Shown piece by piece: positions 48,991-55,986 of a stretch of 64,000 bases of DNA (within the stretch, counting starts at the first letter, position 1; every line of letters starts with the position of its first letter). A program made the translations under genes and the position numbers. The notes under the pieces were generated by a model. That model had not been told where the DNA came from and did no database searches. It worked only from the letters and a program-made list of their open reading frames with translations. Source of the DNA: Hydrogenophaga sp. (GTDB lineage: Bacteria > Pseudomonadota > Gammaproteobacteria > Burkholderiales > Burkholderiaceae_C); NCBI RefSeq assembly GCF_019264445.1, contig NZ_JAHVAB010000044.1, forward strand, positions 44,180 to 108,179, in the 5' to 3' direction.

Positions 48991-50220
48991 ATGAAAACAC
49001 CCGTTCTTTTCCTGGGCAGCATCGGTTTGTCCCTGGGCTTGTTGAGCGCGTGCGGCGGTGGCGGCGGCGATGGCGATGCCAGCAGCCCAGGCGGCTCCCA
49101 AGGCAACGCACCGGACTTCGTGCCCACCACCGGACCGGTGACCGTGACCGAACTCGCCACCGGCCTGCCCAGCCCCTGGAGCCTGGCCTTTCTGCCGGAC
49201 GCACGCATGCTCGTGACGGGGCGCACGGGCAGCCTGCGGCTCTATGCCGCCAACGGCCAGTCGTTTGCCAACATCAGCCTCAATGGTCTCTCGGGCCTGA
49301 CCACGACCGGGCAGGGTGGGTTGCTGGACGTGGTTGTGGACCCCGCATTCGCGACCAACCGGCGCATCTACTTCACGTTCTCGGAAACCGACAGTGGCGA
49401 TGCCAACCTCAATGGGACGGCTGTGGCGCGGGCCGAGCTGGACACCGGTGCGCTCACGCTCCTGAACTGGCAGGTGATCTACCGGCAGACACCCAAGGTG
49501 GCCAGCAGCGGGCATTTTGGCTCGCGCCTGGTGTTCGACCGCGACGGCCATTTGTTCGTCACGCTGGGTGACCGGCAGAACAGCGATCAGAGCCCCTTCG
49601 CGCAAGATCTCGGCCGCGGCAACGGCAAGGTGGTGCGCATCACCACCTCGGGCGCACCCGCACCGGGCAACCCCGTGCTCGGCGGCGCGCAACCCGGGCT
49701 GTGGAGCTATGGCCATCGCAACCCGCAGGGCGCCGCGCTGCATCCGGACACCGGGGAGCTGTGGACGAGTGAGCACGGCCCGCAAGGGGGTGACGAGGTG
49801 AATGTCACGCGGCCTGCGCGCAACTATGGCTGGCCGGTGATCAGCTATGGACAGGAATATGGCACCACGCAGCAGGTGGGCGAAGGCACCGCCAAGGCGG
49901 GCATGGAGCAGCCAGTGGCGTATTGGGAAACCAACGACGGGAGCGCGTGGAAGGGTGGGCAGAAGTCGTCTATTGCGCCCAGCGGCCTCGCGTTTTTCAC
50001 GGGCACGCAACCCGCTCACTGGAACCGCAGCCTGTTCGTGGGTGCGCTCGCCGGGCAGGCGCTGTGGCGGTTACAGCTGGATGGCACGCGGGTCGTGGGG
50101 CGGGAGCGCCTGCTCGGCAACCGCAACGAACGCATTCGCGATGTCCGGCAGGGGCCCGACGGGCGCCTCTATCTCCTGACCGATGGCAGCAGCGGCAAGC
50201 TGCTGCGCATCGGCAACTGA
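48991..50220 (+). CDS. PQQ-dependent sugar dehydrogenase-like lipoprotein
   Basis: 409 aa beta-propeller of the soluble aldose/glucose dehydrogenase (Asd/GSDH) family. Lipobox LLSAC at residue 21 followed by a Gly-rich linker, so outer-membrane or periplasm-facing. SPWSLAFLPDARMLVTGRTG, FGSRLVFDRDGHLFVTLGDR, WSYGHRNPQGAALHPDTGELW, GPQGGDEVN and SIAPSGLAFFTG are family motifs. PQQ need is inferred from family. Stands alone. Confidence 0.88.
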   Translation: MKTPVLFLGSIGLSLGLLSACGGGGGDGDASSPGGSQGNAPDFVPTTGPVTVTELATGLPSPWSLAFLPDARMLVTGRTGSLRLYAANGQSFANISLNGLSGLTTTGQGGLLDVVVDPAFATNRRIYFTFSETDSGDANLNGTAVARAELDTGALTLLNWQVIYRQTPKVASSGHFGSRLVFDRDGHLFVTLGDRQNSDQSPFAQDLGRGNGKVVRITTSGAPAPGNPVLGGAQPGLWSYGHRNPQGAALHPDTGELWTSEHGPQGGDEVNVTRPARNYGWPVISYGQEYGTTQQVGEGTAKAGMEQPVAYWETNDGSAWKGGQKSSIAPSGLAFFTGTQPAHWNRSLFVGALAGQALWRLQLDGTRVVGRERLLGNRNERIRDVRQGPDGRLYLLTDGSSGKLLRIGN

Positions 50221-50232
50221 CGGCGGCCGCGC

Positions 50233-50538
50233 TTACTGCTTGTTCTCGCGGGCGTTGGCCTTGTACTCGATGTCATCGGCGTACAAGCGGCCGTCCTTGC
50301 GGTCCACATCCACCTCGACGTAGTGGCCCTGCCGCAGGTCCTCGAAACGTTTGTAATCGTTTTCGTAGTCGGTCTTGTCGGTGACATAGATCGTTTCCGC
50401 ATTCACGACAAAGGCTTTGGCGGCCAGGTCGATCGACTGAATGCGGCCCTTGACGTCTTCGGCGTGTGCGGCGCCCGCGCCGAGCGCAAGGGCGGCAGAG
50501 ACGAGCAGGGCGCGGGTTGTGTTGGTGGTCATGGACAT
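50233..50538 (-). CDS. Small exported OB-like protein (DUF1344/DUF5666-like)
   Basis: 101 aa. Signal peptide TTRALLVSAALALGAGAAHA. Mature part starts EDVKGRIQSIDLAAKAFVVNAETIYV and holds FEDLRQGHYVEVDVDRKDGRLYADDIEY, as in small periplasmic proteins of the DUF1344/DUF5666 kind. GGAGG five bases before the ATG sets the start. Function unknown. Confidence 0.75.
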   Translation of the reverse strand: MSMTTNTTRALLVSAALALGAGAAHAEDVKGRIQSIDLAAKAFVVNAETIYVTDKTDYENDYKRFEDLRQGHYVEVDVDRKDGRLYADDIEYKANARENKQ

Positions 50539-50663
50539 GGGGTCCTCCGTTGTTGTGGTGCAAGGATGGAACCCATCGTGGAGGAAAAGTGCCCCGATGT
50601 CTGGTGCGTTTCGTATCGCACGGTAAAGGCGGTCTTGTCCTACAGACACCACGCGCGAAGCCT

Positions 50664-51245
50664 TTACTGGGCTGGCTTGACCTTGGGCACGCGACCCATC
50701 AGGAAGAACTCCGGGTTGGGTTGCATGTTGCTGAAGCTCGCCAGCCGGTTGGACAGGCCGAAGAACGCCGTGATGGACGCGATGTCCCAGATGTCTTCAT
50801 CAGAAAATCCGTGCGCATGCAACGGGGGGAAATCGTCGTCATTGACTTCATGCGAGCGCAGGCACACCTTCATCGCAAAGTCGAGCATGGCCTTTTGTCT
50901 CAGTGTGATGTCTGCCTTGCGGTAGTTCACCGCCACCTGGTCGGCCACCAGCGGTTTCTTCTCGTAGATGCGCAGGATCGCACCGTGTGCCACCACGCAA
51001 TACAGGCACTGGTTGGCCGCGCTGGTGGTGGTGACGATCATCTCGCGCTCGCCCTTGGTCAGCGAGCCGTCTTCCTTGAGCATCAAGGCGTCGTGGTACG
51101 CAAAGAAGGCGCGCCACTCGGCCGGGCGGCGCGCGAGCGAGAGGAACACATTGGGAATGAAGCCGGCCTTCTCCTGCACTTCCAGCACTTTGGCCTTGAT
51201 GTCGTCGGGCAGTTGGTTGAGGTCGGGGGCGGGGTAGCGGCTCAT
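50664..51245 (-). CDS. Peroxidase-related AhpD-like protein
   Basis: 193 aa, carboxymuconolactone-decarboxylase fold. CXXC pair with following His in AANQCLYCVVAHGAIL, the AhpD active motif; GFIPNVFLSLARRPAEWRAFFAYHDAL is family-typical of 'uncharacterised peroxidase-related enzymes'. Likely antioxidant. Divergent from a second CMD-fold gene at 51328. Confidence 0.88.
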   Translation of the reverse strand: MSRYPAPDLNQLPDDIKAKVLEVQEKAGFIPNVFLSLARRPAEWRAFFAYHDALMLKEDGSLTKGEREMIVTTTSAANQCLYCVVAHGAILRIYEKKPLVADQVAVNYRKADITLRQKAMLDFAMKVCLRSHEVNDDDFPPLHAHGFSDEDIWDIASITAFFGLSNRLASFSNMQPNPEFFLMGRVPKVKPAQ

Positions 51246-51327
51246 GGTGGTGTCTCCGGGTGTGGGTATGGATTCATCCTACGGTATCGTGCGGGTCGCC
51301 AACGATTCACTCTTCGAGGAGCCAGCA

Positions 51328-51714
51328 ATGCAAGACCACAACGATCCCGAGTTTCAGCGTGGCCTAGCCATGCGCACCCAGGTCATGGGCGAGGCCTTCG
51401 TGGCCCAGGCCTTCGACAACATGACGCCATTTACCGAGCCGATCCAGCAGCACATCACGCGCAAGGCCTGGGGCGATGTGTGGCAGCGCGGTGTGCTCGA
51501 TCTCAAGACCCGCAGCCTGATCACGGTGGCCATGCTCACGGCGCTGGGCAGGCAGCACGAGCTCAAGGGCCACGTGCGCGGTGCGCTCAACAACGGCGCC
51601 ACGCCGCAGGAACTGCAGGAGGTGCTGCTGCATGCGGCCGTGTACTGCGGCCTGCCCACAGCCGTGGAAGCGTTTCGCACGGCCGCCAGCGTGGTGGAGG
51701 GCGACAAGCCGTGA
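51328..51714 (+). CDS. Carboxymuconolactone decarboxylase family protein
   Basis: 128 aa PcaC-like. Start at MQDHNDPEFQRGL, GAGGAG upstream. Motifs RGVLDLKTRSLITVAMLTALGRQHELKGHVRGALNNGATPQELQEVLLHAAVYCG (read in pieces) match the family; a CXXC pair is absent (single Cys), unlike its divergent neighbour. No pca genes nearby, so 4-carboxymuconolactone is only one possible substrate. Confidence 0.85.
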   Translation: MQDHNDPEFQRGLAMRTQVMGEAFVAQAFDNMTPFTEPIQQHITRKAWGDVWQRGVLDLKTRSLITVAMLTALGRQHELKGHVRGALNNGATPQELQEVLLHAAVYCGLPTAVEAFRTAASVVEGDKP

Positions 51715-51775
51715 GCGCGCAGCGCTACGATCAGCGCTTTCCCACCATCCTCCCACCTTCCCTCGGAGTTCCGTC

Positions 51776-52747
51776 ATGACCGCTTCCCGTCCCTCCCTGG
51801 TTCGCCGCGCCCTGCTGGCTGCAGGCCTGGTCTGTGCCGTTGGCCTGGCCCAGGCGCAGTCCACCACCCGCATCCTGGTCGGCTTTCCGCCCGGTGGCGG
51901 CACCGACGCGATCGCGCGCATCCTGGGTGACCGCCTCAAGGACGAGCTGGGCCACGCCGTGGTGGTGGACAACAAGCCAGGCGCCGGCGGTCAACTGGCC
52001 GCGCAGGCGCTCAAGGCGTCGGCGGCCGATGGCAACACGCTGTTTCTCAGCCACGACCACAGCATCACCATCCTGCCGATGGTGACCAAGAACCCGGGCT
52101 ACGAACCGGCCAGGGACTTCGTGCCGGTCGCTGGTTTTGCCACCTTCGTCAACGCGTTTGCGGTGTCCAGCGGTACGCCCGCGCAGTCGTTCAAGGCCTA
52201 TGTGGACAGCGTCAAGGCGTCTGGCGGCAAGGGCACGGTGGGCATTCCCGCGCCGGCGTCGGTGCCCCAGTTCCTGGTGCAGGTGGTCGCCAAACAAAAC
52301 GGGCTGGATCTGGTGGCTGCGCCGTACCGGGGCAGCGCGCCCATGATGTCGGACATGCTGGGCAACCAGATCCCGGCGGGCGTGGCCTCCATTCCCGATT
52401 TCATCGAGAACCACAAGGCGGGCAAGCTGCGCGTGGTGGCGGTCATGGGCTCGCAGCGTCAGGCGGCCATGCCCGAGGTGCCCACCTTCGCCGAACTGGG
52501 TCTCAAAGGCTTTGAGGACGTGCCTTACTACGGTCTGTTCGCGCCCGCAGGCACACCCAAAGCCACGCTAGACCGGCTCGCCCAGGCGGTGCAGAAAGCG
52601 GTGGCGCAGCCCGATGTGCGCGAGAAGCTCACCGCGATGGGATTGACCGTGGGCTACATGAGTGGCGAGCAACTGGGTGCGCGCGAACAGGCCTACGGCA
52701 AGGTGTGGGCCAGGATCATTCAGGACAGCGGCTTTCAACCGCAGTGA
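51776..52747 (+). CDS. Tripartite tricarboxylate (Bug) substrate-binding protein
   Basis: 323 aa periplasmic receptor. Signal peptide MTASRPSLVRRALLAAGLVCAVGLAQAQ. Bug motifs: ILVGFPPGGGTDAIARIL, VDNKPGAGGQLAAQAL, PVAGFATFVNAFAV and EVPTFAELGLKGFE. Such proteins bind carboxylates; membrane partners TctAB are not in this window, as is usual for orphan Bugs in Comamonadaceae. Confidence 0.93.
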   Translation: MTASRPSLVRRALLAAGLVCAVGLAQAQSTTRILVGFPPGGGTDAIARILGDRLKDELGHAVVVDNKPGAGGQLAAQALKASAADGNTLFLSHDHSITILPMVTKNPGYEPARDFVPVAGFATFVNAFAVSSGTPAQSFKAYVDSVKASGGKGTVGIPAPASVPQFLVQVVAKQNGLDLVAAPYRGSAPMMSDMLGNQIPAGVASIPDFIENHKAGKLRVVAVMGSQRQAAMPEVPTFAELGLKGFEDVPYYGLFAPAGTPKATLDRLAQAVQKAVAQPDVREKLTAMGLTVGYMSGEQLGAREQAYGKVWARIIQDSGFQPQ

Positions 52748-52782
52748 GGCTGGCGCCTCTCGCCCTCACGCAGTGAGCAGGC

Positions 52783-53367
52783 TCAGCCCGATAGCAGGCG
52801 TTGCATGAGGTCGGGCGTGCTGTGGGCCTCGTACTTGCGCATGAGGCGCGCCCGGTAAATCTCGACCGTGCGGTGGCTGATGGCGAGGGCCTTGCCGATC
52901 TGTTTGCTGGTCAGGCCGTCCATCAGAAACGCCGCCACCTCCCGCTCGCGCGCCGTGAGCTCGGCCTTGACCGTGCGGCGGGAGCTCAGGTCCTCAAAAC
53001 TCCAGATGCCTGCCGCGTGCGGTGCGTCCAGCCGCAGGGCGCGCCCCGTGACGTGGCACCAGAAGGTCTCGCCCTGCGACCGCCCACCCACGCGTTTCAT
53101 GATGCGATCGTCCGCGTACGTGCCGCTGCGGCCCAGCAGCGGCGCCATGCGCGCGCCGGTGCGTTCGTATTCGTCGGCACTGGGGTACAGGATCTGGAAA
53201 CTCTGGCCCACCAGCTGCTCGCGGCTGGCACCGAACATGTCGCACAGCGCCTGGTTGCAATCCACCATGATGCGCTGCCTGGAGAGCGCGAGCCCGACGG
53301 GAGCGAGGTCGAAAGCGAGGCGGTAGTCCACCTCCGGGAGCGGGCTCGCTGCAGCGTTCATGGGCAT
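52783..53367 (-). CDS. PAS-LuxR transcriptional regulator
   Basis: 194 aa. PAS domain about 16-125 (LAPVGLALSRQRIMVDCNQALCDMFG; FWCHVTGRALRL). LuxR/FixJ-type HTH at the C-terminus: LTAREREVAAFLMDGLTSKQIGKALAISHRTVEIYRARLMRK. No receiver domain, so signals are probably sensed by the PAS part. Divergent from scoAB with a perfect palindrome between, so scoAB is its likely target (inference). Start at 53367 or 53361. Confidence 0.88.
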   Translation of the reverse strand: MPMNAAASPLPEVDYRLAFDLAPVGLALSRQRIMVDCNQALCDMFGASREQLVGQSFQILYPSADEYERTGARMAPLLGRSGTYADDRIMKRVGGRSQGETFWCHVTGRALRLDAPHAAGIWSFEDLSSRRTVKAELTAREREVAAFLMDGLTSKQIGKALAISHRTVEIYRARLMRKYEAHSTPDLMQRLLSG

Positions 53368-53385
53368 TCGGATGCGGGTTTGGCT

Positions 53386-53423
53386 TTACGAAATACTACG
53401 TACTTGGTTACGTAGTATCGTAG
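53386..53423. promoter_or_regulatory. Palindromic operator in PAS-LuxR/scoA intergenic region
   Basis: Perfect 10-bp arms ATACTACGTA (53393-53402) and TACGTAGTAT (53409-53418) with a six-base centre. Outside them TACGA and CGTA extend the symmetry with a two-base shift. The dyad lies about 40 bp before the scoA GTG and 25 bp before the regulator ATG, as an operator serving both would. Confidence 0.72.
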
Positions 53424-53456
53424 CGGCTTCCACGGTTCAACCCAGGAGACACCGAC

Positions 53457-54164
53457 GTGAACAAGATTTTTCCGGACGCGGCCGCCGCGCTCAAAGGCAT
53501 CGTGGCCGACGGCCAGTTGCTCGCCGTGGGAGGCTTCGGCCTTTGCGGCATTCCCGAGGCCCTCATTGACGCGCTGCGCGACAGCGGTGCGAAAAACCTC
53601 ACCGTGATTTCGAACAACGCCGGCGTCGATGGCTTTGGCCTGGGCAAGCTGCTCGAAACGCGTCAGATCAGCAAGATGATTTCGAGCTACGTGGGCGAGA
53701 ACAAGGAGTTCGAACGCCAGTACCTGGCCGGCGAACTGCAGCTCGAATTCACACCGCAGGGCACGCTGGCCGAGAAGCTGCGCGCTGGCGGCGCCGGCAT
53801 TCCGGCGTTCTTCACCAAGACCGGGGTGGGCACCATGGTGGCAGAGGGCAAGGAGCTGCGCGAGTTTGACGGCGAGACCTACGTGATGGAGCGCTCGCTG
53901 GTGCCCGATATCTCGCTCGTCAAAGCCCATCGCGCCGACAAATCGGGCAACCTGCAGTTCCGTCTGACGGCACGCAACTTCAATCCCGCCGCTGCCATGG
54001 CCGGCAAGATCTGTGTGGTGGAAGTCGAGGAGGTCGTCGAGACGGGCGCCCTGGATCCGGACCAGATTCACTTGCCCGGCATCTACGTGCACCGCATCGT
54101 GCACAACGCCCATCCCGAGAAGCGCATCGAGAAGCGCACCATCACCGAAAAAGCAGGAGTCTGA
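53457..54164 (+). CDS. scoA: 3-oxoacid CoA-transferase subunit A
   Basis: 235 aa alpha subunit of succinyl-CoA:3-ketoacid CoA-transferase, activating acetoacetate. GTG start with CAGGAGACACC before it. [20 protein letters not shown] and [17 protein letters not shown] are family signatures. Two bases before scoB. Related to ketone-body or PHB breakdown, consistent with phaZ in this window. Confidence 0.93.
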   Translation: MNKIFPDAAAALKGIVADGQLLAVGGFGLCGIPEALIDALRDSGAKNLTVISNNAGVDGFGLGKLLETRQISKMISSYVGENKEFERQYLAGELQLEFTPQGTLAEKLRAGGAGIPAFFTKTGVGTMVAEGKELREFDGETYVMERSLVPDISLVKAHRADKSGNLQFRLTARNFNPAAAMAGKICVVEVEEVVETGALDPDQIHLPGIYVHRIVHNAHPEKRIEKRTITEKAGV

Positions 54165-54166
54165 AC

Positions 54167-54802
54167 ATGCCCTGGACCCAAGACCAGATGGCCGCGCGTG
54201 CGGCCCACGAACTCGAAGACGGCTTCTACGTCAACCTGGGCATCGGCATCCCGACGCTGGTGGCCAACCACACGGGATCCAAAGAGGTGTGGCTGCAGAG
54301 CGAGAACGGCATGCTCGGCATCGGGCCTTTCCCGACCGAGGACGAGGTCGATGCCGACCTCATCAACGCGGGCAAGCAAACCGTGACCACGCTGCCCGGC
54401 TCCAGCATCTTCGGCAGCCACGACAGCTTCGCCATGATCCGCGGGGGCAAGATCAACCTCTCCATCCTGGGCGCCATGCAGGTGAGCGAGAAGGGTGACC
54501 TGGCCAACTGGATGATCCCCGGCAAGATGGTCAAGGGCATGGGCGGCGCCATGGACCTCGTTGCTGGCGTCAAGCGCGTGATCGTGCTCATGGAGCACGT
54601 GGCGAAAAAGAAAGACGGCACCGAAGACCTCAAGATCCTGCCGGCGTGCACGCTTCCATTGACGGGCGTGGGTGTGGTCGATCGCATCATCACCGACCTG
54701 GGCGTCATGGACGTGACCCCCGCAGGGCTCAAGCTGGTGGAGCTGGCGCCTGGCGTCACCAAGGAGTTCATCCAGTCCAAAACCGGCGTCGCGCTGGTCT
54801 GA
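54167..54802 (+). CDS. scoB: 3-oxoacid CoA-transferase subunit B
   Basis: 211 aa beta subunit. Catalytic Glu is in [28 protein letters not shown] and [25 protein letters not shown] are family motifs. GCAGGAG precedes the ATG. Acts with scoA as a heterodimer or heterotetramer. Confidence 0.94.
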   Translation: MPWTQDQMAARAAHELEDGFYVNLGIGIPTLVANHTGSKEVWLQSENGMLGIGPFPTEDEVDADLINAGKQTVTTLPGSSIFGSHDSFAMIRGGKINLSILGAMQVSEKGDLANWMIPGKMVKGMGGAMDLVAGVKRVIVLMEHVAKKKDGTEDLKILPACTLPLTGVGVVDRIITDLGVMDVTPAGLKLVELAPGVTKEFIQSKTGVALV

Positions 54803-54825
54803 CCGGTATACTCCACCCCCTACCC

Positions 54826-54936
54826 GTCATTGGGGAGTAGCCGACCTGCACCCTGCAGGGGTCTGCGTCAACACACTTGGCCCTCACGGCCATGGCGCAG
54901 ACAGCTTCCAGCCTGGCAAGACCTTTGACCACACTG
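54826..54936 (+). promoter_or_regulatory. yybP-ykoY manganese riboswitch
   Basis: GGGGAGTAGCC (54832-54842), GTCAACACACTTGGCCC (about 54867-54883) and GCAAGACCTTTGACCA near 54916-54931 are the conserved blocks of this class. A GC-rich helix (GGGCCGG with CCGGCCC) follows just before the ribosome site of the next gene, suggesting control of translation. The target is a Gdt1-type manganese exporter, as expected. Confidence 0.92.
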
Positions 54937-54998
54937 CCTCCGGATGGGCCGGGGATGCCGTGTGGTCTTTTGGTTTCTGCCGGCCCTCGGAGCATCTT

Positions 54999-55577
54999 TT
55001 GGAAGCCTTCCTCATCTCAACCGGCATCGTCGCCCTCGCCGAAATGGGCGACAAGACGCAACTTCTCTCCCTCGTGCTGGCCGCGCGCTTCAAGCGCCCG
55101 TGGCCCATCGTGTGGGGCATTCTTGTGGCGACCCTGCTGAATCACGCCCTGGCCGGTGCAGCGGGTGCCTGGATCATGGCAGCCGTGGGCCCGAACGTGA
55201 TGCGCTGGGTACTGGGCGTGTCGTTCATTGCAATGGCCATCTGGATGCTCATCCCTGACAAGCTCGACGACGAAGACGCTGTGCCCAAGCGGCAGATGGG
55301 CGTGTTCATTGCCACCACCTGGGCCTTCTTCCTGGCCGAGATGGGCGACAAGACCCAGATCGCCACCGTGGCGCTGGGCGCTCAGTACGAGCCCCTGGTC
55401 GCTGTGGTGCTGGGTACCACCTTCGGCATGATGCTGGCCAACGCGCCCGTGGTGTTCTTTGGCGACGCCATCACGCGCCGGGTGCCGATCAAGATCGTGC
55501 ACATCGTCGCTGCACTGATCTTCGCGGTGCTCGGTGTGCTCGCGCTGTTGGGTGTGGGCGCCTCCATGACCGGCTGA
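54999..55577 (+). CDS. Gdt1/UPF0016-family manganese exporter
   Basis: 192 aa, six membrane segments, two EMGDKTQ motifs (GIVALAEMGDKTQLLSL; FFLAEMGDKTQIATVAL). Start is TTG at 54999 (MEAFLISTGIVALAE), with GGAG six bases upstream; an ATG at 54960 falls inside the riboswitch platform. Homologues (MneA/MnX) export Mn2+. Riboswitch upstream agrees. Confidence 0.92.
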   Translation: MEAFLISTGIVALAEMGDKTQLLSLVLAARFKRPWPIVWGILVATLLNHALAGAAGAWIMAAVGPNVMRWVLGVSFIAMAIWMLIPDKLDDEDAVPKRQMGVFIATTWAFFLAEMGDKTQIATVALGAQYEPLVAVVLGTTFGMMLANAPVVFFGDAITRRVPIKIVHIVAALIFAVLGVLALLGVGASMTG

Positions 55578-55610
55578 CGCGCGGATTGGGGCGCTAGAAT
55601 GCCCCCTGCT
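55578..55610 (+). promoter_or_regulatory. Promoter of tRNA-Gly
   Basis: TAGAAT at 55595-55600 is a good -10 box 10 bp before the tRNA. A weak -35 (CTGACG at 55574-55579) is 15 bp away. A GCCCC discriminator follows, as at stringent-controlled promoters. Confidence 0.5.
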
Positions 55611-55684
55611 GCGGGTGTAGTTCAATGGTAGAACGGCAGCTTCCCAAGCTTCATACGAGGGTTCGATTCCCTTCACCCGCTCCA
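55611..55684 (+). tRNA. tRNA-Gly (anticodon CCC)
   Basis: 74 nt including encoded CCA. Acceptor GCGGGTG pairs with CACCCGC (55674-55680); D arm GTTC/GAAC; T arm GAGGG/CCCTT around TTCGATT. Anticodon loop TTCCCAA gives CCC, reading GGG codons. The anticodon stem GCAGC/GCTTC has one mismatch (C28-U42). Confidence 0.93.
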
Positions 55685-55986
55685 GTTTCCTGCGCTGCGC
55701 CTCAGCGCATGCACGCCAAAGCCAGCCTCAGCCTGCTGGCATCCTTCGTCGGTCTGTGTGCCCAGTGACGGGCCCGATGCCTGCAGACTGAAGTGCACAT
55801 CCGGCCTTGCCGATGTCGCTGCGGAGCGTGATTTATTCAACCTTTCCTGCTCCCTTTTGAGCGCCAGAGTGGTTTGGACCGCACGGGCCGATTGGCGTGT
55901 GAAACAATTCCAAACGTTAACTTTTGGTTAGTTCTGAAGCGCAGCCAGGCTTCAGCTGTTGTCTTCCTTCCAGCAAGGAAACTGAA
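55685..55986. other. Intergenic region without a gene
   Basis: 302 bp between the tRNA-Gly and the fusion gene. It becomes AT-richer after 55880 (CAATTCCAAACGTTAACTTT), where a promoter for the fusion gene is probable, but I cannot fix boxes. AAGGAAACTGAA gives its ribosome site. No direct repeat of the tRNA 3' end was found. Confidence 0.45.
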
